A stretch of 64,000 nt of DNA from contig NZ_MCGQ01000039.1 of the NCBI RefSeq assembly GCF_002242805.1, positions 1 to 64,000 on the forward strand, given 5' to 3'. The notes under the pieces were generated by a model that was not told where the DNA came from, searched no databases, and saw nothing but the letters and a program-made list of their open reading frames with translations. The stretch is from Streptomyces diastatochromogenes. Its GTDB lineage: Bacteria > Actinomycetota > Actinomycetes > Streptomycetales > Streptomycetaceae. Shown here piece by piece: positions 1 to 7,525 of the stretch. Within the stretch, counting starts at the first letter, position 1. Every line of letters starts with the position of its first letter. The position numbers and the translations under genes are program-made.

Positions 1-120
1 CCTTTCCGGCGGTTCCGACTTTATCAGAAGTTCTGAGCCGGATTTCCCACCCGCTCCGGTGCGCCGTCGTCCTGCATATGAGGCACTCGGGTTCCCGGTT
101 GGGCGGAGCCGTAAACGTAC

Positions 121-162
121 TGGAGCGGGGCGCCCCGATGCAAATCGAGGCGCCCCGCTCCA
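121..162 (-). terminator. Hairpin terminator after rnj
   Basis: A perfect 14-bp inverted repeat (121-134 with 149-162) encloses a 14-nt loop that can itself pair 4 bp. It lies 20 nt beyond the rnj stop codon. There is no T-tract, as is usual in Streptomyces. Bases 1-120 hold no gene I can support. Confidence 0.75.
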
Positions 163-181
163 AGTTCACGCGGACGGGGTG

Positions 182-1867
182 TCAGACCTCCACCACGACC
201 GGCAGGATCATCGGCCTGCGGCGATACGAGTCGGAGACCCACTTGCCGAGGGTGCGCCGAATGAGTTGCTGCAGCTGGTGGGGCTCCACCACGCCGTCCT
301 GGGCCGAGCGCTCCAGGACCTCCGTGATCTTCGGGATGACGTCGGCGAAGGCCGCGTCCTCGATGCCGGAACCGCGGGCCTGGACGTGCGGGCCACCCGT
401 GATCTTGCCGGTGGAGGAGTCCACCACCACGAAGACCGAGATGATGCCCTCGTCGCCGAGGATCTTGCGGTCCTTCAGGGCCGGCTCGCCGACATCGCCG
501 ACGGAGAGGCCGTCGACGTAGACGTAACCCGCCTGGACCTTGCCCGAGATCTTCGCCTTGCCCTCGATCAGGTCCACCACCACGCCGTCCTCGGCGATGA
601 CGATCCGGTCGTGCGGAACACCCGTCATCGCGCCCAGCTCGGCGTTGGCGCGCAGATGGCGCCATTCGCCGTGGACCGGCATCAGGTTCCTCGGGCGGCA
701 GATGTTGTAGAAGTACAGCAGCTCGCCCGCGGAGGCGTGGCCGGAGACATGCACCTTGGCGTTGCCCTTGTGGACGACGTTGGCGCCCCAGCGGGTCAGG
801 CCGTTGATGACGCGGTAGACCGCGTTCTCGTTTCCGGGGATGAGGGACGAGGCCAGGATGACCGTGTCGCCGTCGACGATGCGGATCTGGTGGTCCCGGT
901 TGGCCATGCGGGACAGGGCCGCCATCGGCTCGCCCTGGGAGCCCGTGCAGACCAGGACCACCTCGTGGTCCGGCAGGTCGTCCAGCGTCTTGACGTCGAC
1001 GACCAGGCCCGGCGGGACCTTCAGGTAGCCGAGGTCGCGGGCGATGCCCATGTTGCGGACCATGGAGCGGCCGACGAAGGCGACCCGGCGGCCGTACTCG
1101 TGCGCCGCGTCCAGGATCTGCTGGATGCGGTGGACGTGGCTGGCGAAGCTCGCCACGATGATCCGCTTGCGGGCGCCGGCGAAGACCTGGCGCAGGACGT
1201 TGGAGATGTCCCGCTCGTGCGGGGTGAAGCCCGGGACCTCGGCGTTCGTGGAGTCGGTGAGCAGGAGGTCGATGCCCTCCTCGCTCAGCCGGGCGAACGC
1301 GTGCAGGTCGGTGAGGCGGTTGTCCAGCGGGAGCTGGTCCATCTTGAAGTCGCCGGTGTGCACCACCATGCCGGCGGGGGTGCGGATGGCGACCGCCAGG
1401 GCGTCCGGGATGGAGTGGTTGACCGCGATGAACTCGCAGTCGAAGGGGCCGATGCGCTCGCGGTTCCCCTCCGCCACCTCCAGGGTGTACGGGCGGATCC
1501 GGTGCTCCTGGAGCTTGGCCTCGATGAGGGCGAGGGTCAGCTTGGAGCCGATCAGCGGGATGTCCGGCTTCTCGCGGAGCAGGAAGGGGACGCCGCCGAT
1601 GTGGTCCTCATGGCCGTGCGTGAGGACGATGCCCTCGATGTCGTCGAGGCGGTCCCGGATGGACGAGAAGTCCGGCAGGATCAGGTCGATTCCGGGCTGC
1701 TCCTCCTCGGGGAAGAGCACTCCGCAGTCGACGATCAGCAGACGGCCGCCGTACTCGAAGACCGTCATGTTTCGGCCGATCTCACCGAGGCCGCCGAGCG
1801 GGGTGACCCGGAGGCCGCCCTCGGGGAGCGGCGGGGGCGGGCCGAGTTCAGGATGCGGATGACTCAA
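182..1867 (-). CDS. rnj: Ribonuclease J
   Basis: 561-aa metallo-beta-lactamase/beta-CASP ribonuclease with endonuclease and 5'-3' exonuclease activity in mRNA decay and rRNA maturation. The zinc-binding HGHEDH motif is at residues ~84-89. Further metal and CASP motifs follow (HTGDFKMD, LLTDSTNAE, VSGHASAGE), and the C-terminal domain is complete. I chose the TTG start at 1867 (Leu-Ser-His-Pro-His) because a GAGGAG-type ribosome binding site sits just upstream. A GTG seven codons earlier would place that site inside the gene. Last in the thyX-dapA-rnj run, followed by a strong hairpin. Length and sequence match the Streptomyces family closely. Confidence 0.95.
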   Translation of the reverse strand: MSHPHPELGPPPPLPEGGLRVTPLGGLGEIGRNMTVFEYGGRLLIVDCGVLFPEEEQPGIDLILPDFSSIRDRLDDIEGIVLTHGHEDHIGGVPFLLREKPDIPLIGSKLTLALIEAKLQEHRIRPYTLEVAEGNRERIGPFDCEFIAVNHSIPDALAVAIRTPAGMVVHTGDFKMDQLPLDNRLTDLHAFARLSEEGIDLLLTDSTNAEVPGFTPHERDISNVLRQVFAGARKRIIVASFASHVHRIQQILDAAHEYGRRVAFVGRSMVRNMGIARDLGYLKVPPGLVVDVKTLDDLPDHEVVLVCTGSQGEPMAALSRMANRDHQIRIVDGDTVILASSLIPGNENAVYRVINGLTRWGANVVHKGNAKVHVSGHASAGELLYFYNICRPRNLMPVHGEWRHLRANAELGAMTGVPHDRIVIAEDGVVVDLIEGKAKISGKVQAGYVYVDGLSVGDVGEPALKDRKILGDEGIISVFVVVDSSTGKITGGPHVQARGSGIEDAAFADVIPKITEVLERSAQDGVVEPHQLQQLIRRTLGKWVSDSYRRRPMILPVVVEV

Positions 1868-2023
1868 AAGACTCTCCTCACCACGCACGCCACGTACCGG
1901 TCGGGCACGTGGCGCGCATGACGTTCGTGCAGAAGCAGTTGTCGTTGTGGGGCGCGGGCACCGGTGGCCCGCTTATGCGGTTGTCTCTTCAGTTGTGAAG
2001 CTCGGGTGGTGCCAAGTCTGTTG

Positions 2024-2923
2024 TCAGAGCTGTACCCCGCCGGCGGCAAGATCGATCTTGAGCTGGGCGATCTCCTCGGGCGAACACTCGACCATGGGGG
2101 CGCGCAGGGGCCCGGCGGGGAGGCCCTGGAGGGCGAGCGCCGCCTTGGTGGTCATCACGCCCTGGGTGCGGAACATGCCGGTGTAGACCGGGAGCAGCTT
2201 CTGGTGGATCTCGGTGGCCTTGACGACGTCGCCCGAGGTGTACGCCTCGACGAGGGCCCGCAGGTCGGGGGTGACGACATGGCCGACGACCGAGACGAAG
2301 CCGACCGCGCCCACGGAGAGCAGCGGCAGGTTCAGCATGTCGTCGCCGGAGTACCAGGCGAGGCCGGACTGGGCGATGGCCCAGCTGGCGCGGCCGAGGT
2401 CGCCCTTGGCGTCCTTGTTGGCCACGATCCGGGGGTGCTCCGCGAGGCGGACGAGCGTCTCGGTGTTGATCGGGACGCCGCTGCGGCCGGGGATGTCGTA
2501 GAGCATGACCGGCAGGCCGGCGGCGTCCGCGACGGCCGTGAAGTGCCGGTACAGGCCCTCCTGCGGGGGCTTGTTGTAGTACGGCGTGACGACCAGCAGG
2601 CCGTGCGCGCCGACGCGCTCGGCTTCGCGGGCCAGCTCGATGCTGTGGTGGGTGTCGTTGGTGCCGACGCCGGCCACGATGTGGGCGCGGTCTCCGACCG
2701 CCTCCAGTACGGCTCGTACCAGGTCCGATTTCTCCGCGTCGGTGGTGGTCGGGGACTCGCCGGTGGTGCCGTTGATGATCAGGCCGTCGTTGCCTGCGTC
2801 CACCAGGTGGGTGGCGAGCCGCTGCGCGCCGTCGAGGTCGAGTGCGCCGTCCGCCGTGAAGGGCGTGACCATGGCGGTGAGGACCCTCCCGAAGGGGGTC
2901 TGCGGAGTCGAGGTCGGAGCCAT
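2024..2923 (-). CDS. dapA: 4-hydroxy-tetrahydrodipicolinate synthase
   Basis: 299-aa class I aldolase (TIM barrel) condensing pyruvate with aspartate semialdehyde, the first committed step to diaminopimelate and lysine. The pyruvate-binding GTTGE motif is in the first third, the proton-relay tyrosine lies in MLYDIPGRSG, and the Schiff-base lysine is in NKDAKGD near residue 167. ATG at 2923 is chosen because family proteins begin with this Met-Ala-Pro-Thr; an open frame extends 27 codons upstream but looks non-coding. Downstream of thyX behind a hairpin, and upstream of rnj. Streptomyces often have a second dapA elsewhere. Confidence 0.95.
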   Translation of the reverse strand: MAPTSTPQTPFGRVLTAMVTPFTADGALDLDGAQRLATHLVDAGNDGLIINGTTGESPTTTDAEKSDLVRAVLEAVGDRAHIVAGVGTNDTHHSIELAREAERVGAHGLLVVTPYYNKPPQEGLYRHFTAVADAAGLPVMLYDIPGRSGVPINTETLVRLAEHPRIVANKDAKGDLGRASWAIAQSGLAWYSGDDMLNLPLLSVGAVGFVSVVGHVVTPDLRALVEAYTSGDVVKATEIHQKLLPVYTGMFRTQGVMTTKAALALQGLPAGPLRAPMVECSPEEIAQLKIDLAAGGVQL

Positions 2924-2996
2924 GGGTAACACGCTACTCGGTGCTCCATGCGTGGTCTGCCCGCGGGGTGCCGGGAAAGTCAGGACAAATGCGGAG

Positions 2997-3034
2997 CCCG
3001 GCACTGCCTGCTCGGGGGTTCAAGCAGTGCCGGG
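2997..3034 (-). terminator. Hairpin after thyX
   Basis: An 11-bp inverted repeat (2997-3007 with 3024-3034) with a 16-nt loop lies about 100 nt past the thyX stop and upstream of dapA. It may end or attenuate thyX transcription, leaving dapA with its own promoter between 2924 and 2996. Confidence 0.6.
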
Positions 3035-3134
3035 TCCGTTTGATCAGGCTAGATGAACTTCTCCAAATGCCGCAATACGGACACTTCGCGCGACTGATCC
3101 GTACATCCGTTCCGCGTGGGGGAACAGGGCTTCG

Positions 3135-3878
3135 TTACGGGGCCACACGCCCGTTCGTATTGAAGGCGGCGTAGGTGAGCGGCATGAGCCTGGCCCACTC
3201 CTCCTCCATCTTCTCGCCGACCATCTCGATCTCCCGCTGCGGGAAGGACGGCACCTTGGCCAGCTCGTGCTGGGTGCGCAAGCCGAGGAAGTGCATCAGG
3301 GAGCGTGCGTTGCAGGTGGCGTACATGGAGGAGAAGAGGCCGACGGGGAGGACCGAGCGGGCGACCTCGCGGGCGACGCCCTCCGCGAGGAGCTTCTGGT
3401 AGGCCGCGTAGGCCTGCTCGTACGACTCCTCGAGGGTGCCGCGCACGGTCTCGTGCTGGGCCGGGGTGCCCTCGACGAAGACGTACTTGCCCGGGCGGCC
3501 CTCCTGCACGAGCTTGCGGGACTCGCCGGGGACGTAGAAGACGGGCTCCAGCTCCCGGTAGCGGCCCGACTCCTCGTTGTACGACCAGCCGACCCGGTGC
3601 CGCATGAACTCGCGGAAGACGAAGATCGGGGCGCTGATGAAGAACGTCATCGAGTTGTGCTCGAACGGGCTGCCGTGCCGGTCGCGCATCAGGTAGTTGA
3701 TCAGGCCCTTGGAGCGCTCGGGGTCCTTCTTCAGCTCGTCCAGGGACTGCTCGCCGAGCGTGGAGACGCGGGCGGCGAAGAGGACGTCGGCATCCGAAGC
3801 GCTGGACTTCACGAGCTCGACGGTGACGTCACTGCGCAGGGTGAGCGACTCGGGGGTGGTCACGGGGGTCCTTCCCAT
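3135..3878 (-). CDS. thyX: Flavin-dependent thymidylate synthase ThyX
   Basis: About 247 aa. Makes dTMP from dUMP using FAD, NADPH and methylenetetrahydrofolate. The signature RHR...S motif (RHRVGWSYNEES, eight residues between RHR and Ser) is at residues ~91-102, followed by GRYREL. The C-terminal region with NARSLMHFLGLR, which contacts dUMP, is complete. ATG at 3878 (Met-Gly-Arg-Thr-Pro) is used; a GTG five codons later (3863) with GGAAGGA upstream is a serious alternative. It diverges from the small membrane gene at 4038, and the 159-bp spacer must hold both promoters. Confidence 0.93.
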   Translation of the reverse strand: MGRTPVTTPESLTLRSDVTVELVKSSASDADVLFAARVSTLGEQSLDELKKDPERSKGLINYLMRDRHGSPFEHNSMTFFISAPIFVFREFMRHRVGWSYNEESGRYRELEPVFYVPGESRKLVQEGRPGKYVFVEGTPAQHETVRGTLEESYEQAYAAYQKLLAEGVAREVARSVLPVGLFSSMYATCNARSLMHFLGLRTQHELAKVPSFPQREIEMVGEKMEEEWARLMPLTYAAFNTNGRVAP

Positions 3879-4037
3879 CACTTCTTCAGGTTCGCGCCCA
3901 CTGTACGGGGGCCCACTGACAGAGCCCGAACCGTGACGTTGTCGAGGATTTTTTCGGACATGGGCACCTTTTGTGTCACTCGTGCGTCTGTATCGGTGAG
4001 GCTTGCGTGTTCGATCCCGAGAGGAGCGGTGCCCCCC

Positions 4038-4220
4038 GTGCTCAGCAATGTCACTCCCCCGCCCCGTCAGCGGGCGTCCGCCCGCCAGATAGCCGGAGGC
4101 TGGCTGCTGGGCCTCACCATCGTGGCCGGGCTCGTCGGCTCGGTGGTCATCGGCATGCCGGCCCTGTCCACGCCGTCCAGTACGCCGGTCCAGCAGTCCC
4201 AGGCCTCGCAGGGGCACTGA
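4038..4220 (+). CDS. Small single-pass membrane protein, unknown function
   Basis: 60 aa. A proline- and arginine-rich N-terminus (PPPRQRASARQ) is followed by one hydrophobic segment at residues ~18-38 (GWLLGLTIVAGLVGSVVIG) and a short Ser/Gln-rich tail. The GTG at 4038 is preceded by AGGAG at a spacing of 11; a GTG at 4029 sits too close to that site. Divergent from thyX and 90 nt upstream of the PH-domain gene. I recognise it only as a conserved Streptomyces small membrane protein. Confidence 0.55.
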   Translation: MLSNVTPPPRQRASARQIAGGWLLGLTIVAGLVGSVVIGMPALSTPSSTPVQQSQASQGH

Positions 4221-4310
4221 CCCTTCCGGCCGCTCCAGGGTGGTGAGCGGGAACTCGGCCGGATAGCCTCACCGGGCACAGCCCCAGCAAGGATTGAGTG
4301 AGGACCAGCC

Positions 4311-4865
4311 GTGCCCCTGCCCTTCCTGACGGCCGACCGCACCTTCGAGGCGGCTTCCGAGAGCCCGCTGCCCTTCGACGACCTGGAGCGCTGGCGGCGC
4401 CCCTACCGGCCCGGTCCCGGGCGGGTGGGCGGGGCGGCCCTGGGGCTGCTGCTCTCCTCGTTCGTGCTGTTCGCGGCGGTCGCGATCGCCCTGACCGGCT
4501 CGGCGTCCTCGGCCGGCGTGGTCCTCGGCCTGGCGCTGGCGGTCATCGCCAGCACGCTGCGGATGCTGCGCATGGGCGTGTGGGTGAGCGCACGCGGGCT
4601 GCGCCAGGTCGGCTTCCTGGTGACGCGTACGGTGCCCTGGCAGCGGGTGGTCTCGGTGCGGACGGCCCAGCAGCCGGTGCGCTGGCTGGGGCTGCCGCGC
4701 ACGGTGCAGGGACAGGCCCTGACGCTCGTACGCAAGGACCGGGCGGCCGAGGACACCGCGCCCCTGCTGACCTCGCACGGCCTGGACTTCCTGAACCGCC
4801 CCGCGGCCTTCGACCGGGCGGCGGACACGGTGGAGGCGTGGGCCGCGGAGTACGTGCGCCGCTGA
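4311..4865 (+). CDS. PH-domain membrane protein
   Basis: 184 aa with a GTG start and GAGTGAGGACC upstream. Two adjacent hydrophobic segments at residues ~40-85 form a membrane hairpin. A soluble bacterial-PH-like beta domain follows (VWVSARGLRQVGFLVTRTVP, then VVSVRTAQQPVRWLGL). This layout matches the actinobacterial family of low-molecular-weight antigen-6-like PH proteins. Function is not established. Convergent with the next gene, sharing a bidirectional hairpin. Confidence 0.75.
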   Translation: MPLPFLTADRTFEAASESPLPFDDLERWRRPYRPGPGRVGGAALGLLLSSFVLFAAVAIALTGSASSAGVVLGLALAVIASTLRMLRMGVWVSARGLRQVGFLVTRTVPWQRVVSVRTAQQPVRWLGLPRTVQGQALTLVRKDRAAEDTAPLLTSHGLDFLNRPAAFDRAADTVEAWAAEYVRR

Positions 4866-4868
4866 CGC

Positions 4869-4898
4869 CCAGGCCTGAGCGGTACGGCTCAGGCCTGG
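4869..4898. terminator. Bidirectional hairpin terminator
   Basis: A perfect 12-bp stem (4869-4880 with 4887-4898) with a 6-nt loop lies between two convergent genes. It overlaps the last codons of the minus-strand gene, so it can end transcription from the plus strand only after the stop at 4865. Confidence 0.7.
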
Positions 4899-5341
4899 AC
4901 GGGCCTGCCGTCGTGCAGGGCGATGGCGCGCTGCATCGCCTTGCGGGCGCGCGGGGTGTCCCGGGCGTCGTGGTAGGCGACGGCGAGCCGGAACCAGCTG
5001 CGCCAGTCGTCCGGAGCCGCCTCCGTCTCGGCCTTCCGCTTGGCGAACACCTCGTCGGCCGAGTCGCGGTCGACACGGCCGCCCGGGGTGCGCTTCAGCT
5101 CGTCGACGGGCAGACCGCCCTCGGCGTCGAGTTCGGCGGCGAGCTGGTTGGCCTTGCGGACGAACTGGGTGTTCTTCCACAGGAACCACAGGCCGATGAC
5201 CGGCAGGATGAGCACCGCGATCCCGAAGGTGACGGTGAGGACCGTGCCGGACTGGATGAGCATGACGCCGCGGCTGCCGACCAGCACGAAGTAGAACAGC
5301 AGGACGGCGGCCGTGACGAGGTAGGTGATCTTCGCGCGCAT
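4889..5341 (-). CDS. Membrane protein with C-terminal helical (TPR-like) repeat
   Basis: 150 aa. Two transmembrane segments (residues ~6-30 and 35-55, the second ending LIGLW-like with WFLWKN) precede a soluble helical tail. The end (WRSWFRLAVAYHDARDTPRARKAMQRAI, positions ~113-141) reads as a single tetratricopeptide-like hairpin. It starts 25 nt after dapB in the same direction, so it is probably the last gene of the rpsO-pnp-M16-dapB run. Function unknown. Confidence 0.75.
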   Translation of the reverse strand: MRAKITYLVTAAVLLFYFVLVGSRGVMLIQSGTVLTVTFGIAVLILPVIGLWFLWKNTQFVRKANQLAAELDAEGGLPVDELKRTPGGRVDRDSADEVFAKRKAETEAAPDDWRSWFRLAVAYHDARDTPRARKAMQRAIALHDGRPVQA

Positions 5342-5366
5342 GACGTCTTCAGGCTCGGCTCGGGTC

Positions 5367-6119
5367 TCAGCTCAGGTCCAGGAAGTGCTCCAGGCCGAAG
5401 GTCAGGCCCGGAGTCGACACCACGCGGCGGGCGCCGAGCAGGATGCCCGGCATGAAGCTGCTGTGGTGCAGGGAGTCGTGGCGGATGGTGAGGGTCTCGC
5501 CCTCGCCGCCGAGCAGCACCTCCTGGTGGGCCAGGAGGCCGCGCAGGCGGACGGCGTGCACGGGGACGCCGTCGACATCGGCACCCCGGGCGCCGTCCAG
5601 GGCCGTCACCGTGGCGTCCGGCGCCGGGGCCGTACCGGCGGCGCGGCGGGCCTCGGCGATGAGCTGGGCGGTGCGCGTGGCGGTCCCCGAGGGGGCGTCC
5701 ACCTTGTTCGGGTGGTGCAGCTCGACGACCTCGACCGACTCGAAGTACGGCGCGGCGATCTGCGCGAACTTCATGGTCAGCACGGCGCCGATGGAGAAGT
5801 TCGGCGCGATGAGCACGCCGGTCTGAGGGGACTGGGCGAGCCAGCCCTTCAGCTGCGCGAGGCGCTCGTCGGTCCAGCCCGTCGTACCGACGACCGCGTG
5901 GATGCCGTGGCGCACGCAGAAGTCGAGGTTGCCCATGACGGAGGCGGGGGTGGTCAGCTCGACGGCGACCTGGGCACCGGTCTCCGCCAGCGTCTCAAGC
6001 TTGTCGCCCCGGCCGAGGGCGGCGACCAGCTCCATGTCCTCGGCGGCCTCGACCGCCCGTACCGCCTCGGCCCCGATCCGGCCCCTGGCACCGAGGACCG
6101 CCACGCGCAGCTTGCTCAT
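5367..6119 (-). CDS. dapB: 4-hydroxy-tetrahydrodipicolinate reductase
   Basis: 250 aa. Reduces the DapA product with NAD(P)H on the way to meso-diaminopimelate and lysine. The Rossmann glycine motif GARGRIG is at residues 10-16. The substrate and catalytic motif HHPNKVDAPSGTA is near residues 135-147. ATG at 6119 has an AGGAAGCAGGAAC ribosome binding region. Follows the M16 peptidase gene by 26 nt, so likely cotranscribed from rpsO-pnp. dapA lies 3 kb away in another transcript. Confidence 0.95.
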   Translation of the reverse strand: MSKLRVAVLGARGRIGAEAVRAVEAAEDMELVAALGRGDKLETLAETGAQVAVELTTPASVMGNLDFCVRHGIHAVVGTTGWTDERLAQLKGWLAQSPQTGVLIAPNFSIGAVLTMKFAQIAAPYFESVEVVELHHPNKVDAPSGTATRTAQLIAEARRAAGTAPAPDATVTALDGARGADVDGVPVHAVRLRGLLAHQEVLLGGEGETLTIRHDSLHHSSFMPGILLGARRVVSTPGLTFGLEHFLDLS

Positions 6120-6145
6120 GTTCCTGCTTCCTAACCGGTGGTGTT

Positions 6146-7525
6146 TCAGGCGACGGCGTCGTGCAGCCGGGCGGCCTGCTTGTCCTTCAGCGGGCCGATG
6201 ACCGACAGCGACGGGCGCTGTCCCAGGATGTCGCGGGCGACCGAGCGGACCTCGTCCGGGGTGACCGCGGCTATCCGGGCCAGCATGTCGTCGACGGACA
6301 TCTGCTCGCCCCAGCACAGCTCGCTCTTGCCGATACGGTTCATCAGCGCGCCGGTGTCCTCCAGGCCCAGGACCGTGGAGCCCTGGAGCTGGCCGATGGC
6401 GCGGCCGATCTCGTCGTCGGAGAGACCGTTGGCGGCGACGTGGTCGAGTTCGTCCCGGCAGATCTTCAGCACGTCGTGCACCTGGCTCGGGCGGCAGCCG
6501 GCGTACACGCCGAACAGGCCGCAGTCGGCGAAGCCGGAGGTGTACGAGTACACGCTGTAGGCGAGGCCGCGCTTCTCCCGGACCTCCTGGAAGAGGCGGG
6601 AGGACATGCCGCCGCCGAGGGCGGTGTTGAGCACGCCCATGGCCCAGCGGCGGTCGTCCGTGCGGGCCAGGCCGGGCATGCCGAGGACGACGTGCGCCTG
6701 CTCGGTCTTGCGGGCGAGCAGCTCGACCTTGCCGGCCGTGCGGATCGTACGGCTGCCGTCGCGCGGGGCGATGGGCTGCGCGTCCAGGTTCTTGAAGGCG
6801 CCCGCCTTCTCGAAGGCCGCGCGGACCTGTCGTACGACCTTGTTGTGGTCGATGTTGCCCGCGCAGGCGACCACGAGGTGGGTCGGGTCGTAGTGCTTCT
6901 TGTAGAAGCGGCGGATGCGGTCGGCGCTGAGGGCGTTGACCGTGTCGACCGTGCCGAGGACGGGGCGGCCGAGGGCGTTGTCTCCGAACATCGTGTGCGC
7001 GAACAGGTCGTGCACACAGTCGCCCGGGTCGTCCTCGGTCATCGCGATCTCTTCGAGGATCGCGCCGCGCTCGACGTTGACGTCGTCTTCGAGGATGAGC
7101 GAGCCGGTCAGCATGTCGCAGACGACGTCGATGGCGAGCGGCAGGTCGGTGTCGAGCACGCGCGCGTAGTAGCACGTGTACTCCTTGGCCGTGAACGCGT
7201 TCATCTCGCCGCCGACCGCGTCGACGGCGGAGGAGATGTCCAGCGCCGACCTGCGGTTCGTGCCCTTGAAGAGCAGGTGCTCCAGGTAGTGCGTGGCGCC
7301 GTTCAGGGACGGCGTCTCGTCGCGGGAGCCGACGTGTGCCCAGATGCCGAAGGTCGCGGAGCGGACCGAGGGCAGGGTCTCGGTGACGATGCGCAGGCCG
7401 CCCGGGAGGGTGGTCTTGCGGACCGTGCCGATGCCGGCTGTGCCCTTGATCAGGGTTTGGGTACGGGCAACGGCCCGCGCCTCCGTAGAGGTGCGGGCCG
7501 TCGCCTTGGAGCTACGGGACGTCAC
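6146..7525 (-). CDS. M16-family zinc metallopeptidase
   Basis: 459-aa processing-peptidase-like protein. The inverted zinc motif HxxEH (HYLEH) is at residues ~77-81, and the third zinc ligand region follows about 70 residues later (ERGAILEEIAMTED). The C-terminal M16 half has RGLAYSVYSY. The GTG start at 7525 overlaps the pnp stop in a GTGA, which indicates translational coupling. A peptidase of this family next to pnp is the standard actinobacterial arrangement. The substrate is unknown. Confidence 0.9.
   Translation of the reverse strand: MTSRSSKATARTSTEARAVARTQTLIKGTAGIGTVRKTTLPGGLRIVTETLPSVRSATFGIWAHVGSRDETPSLNGATHYLEHLLFKGTNRRSALDISSAVDAVGGEMNAFTAKEYTCYYARVLDTDLPLAIDVVCDMLTGSLILEDDVNVERGAILEEIAMTEDDPGDCVHDLFAHTMFGDNALGRPVLGTVDTVNALSADRIRRFYKKHYDPTHLVVACAGNIDHNKVVRQVRAAFEKAGAFKNLDAQPIAPRDGSRTIRTAGKVELLARKTEQAHVVLGMPGLARTDDRRWAMGVLNTALGGGMSSRLFQEVREKRGLAYSVYSYTSGFADCGLFGVYAGCRPSQVHDVLKICRDELDHVAANGLSDDEIGRAIGQLQGSTVLGLEDTGALMNRIGKSELCWGEQMSVDDMLARIAAVTPDEVRSVARDILGQRPSLSVIGPLKDKQAARLHDAVA

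Noticed and set aside
1951..1971. Short hairpin downstream of dapA
   Set aside because: Only 6 bp of stem with a 7-nt loop; too weak to call a terminator.
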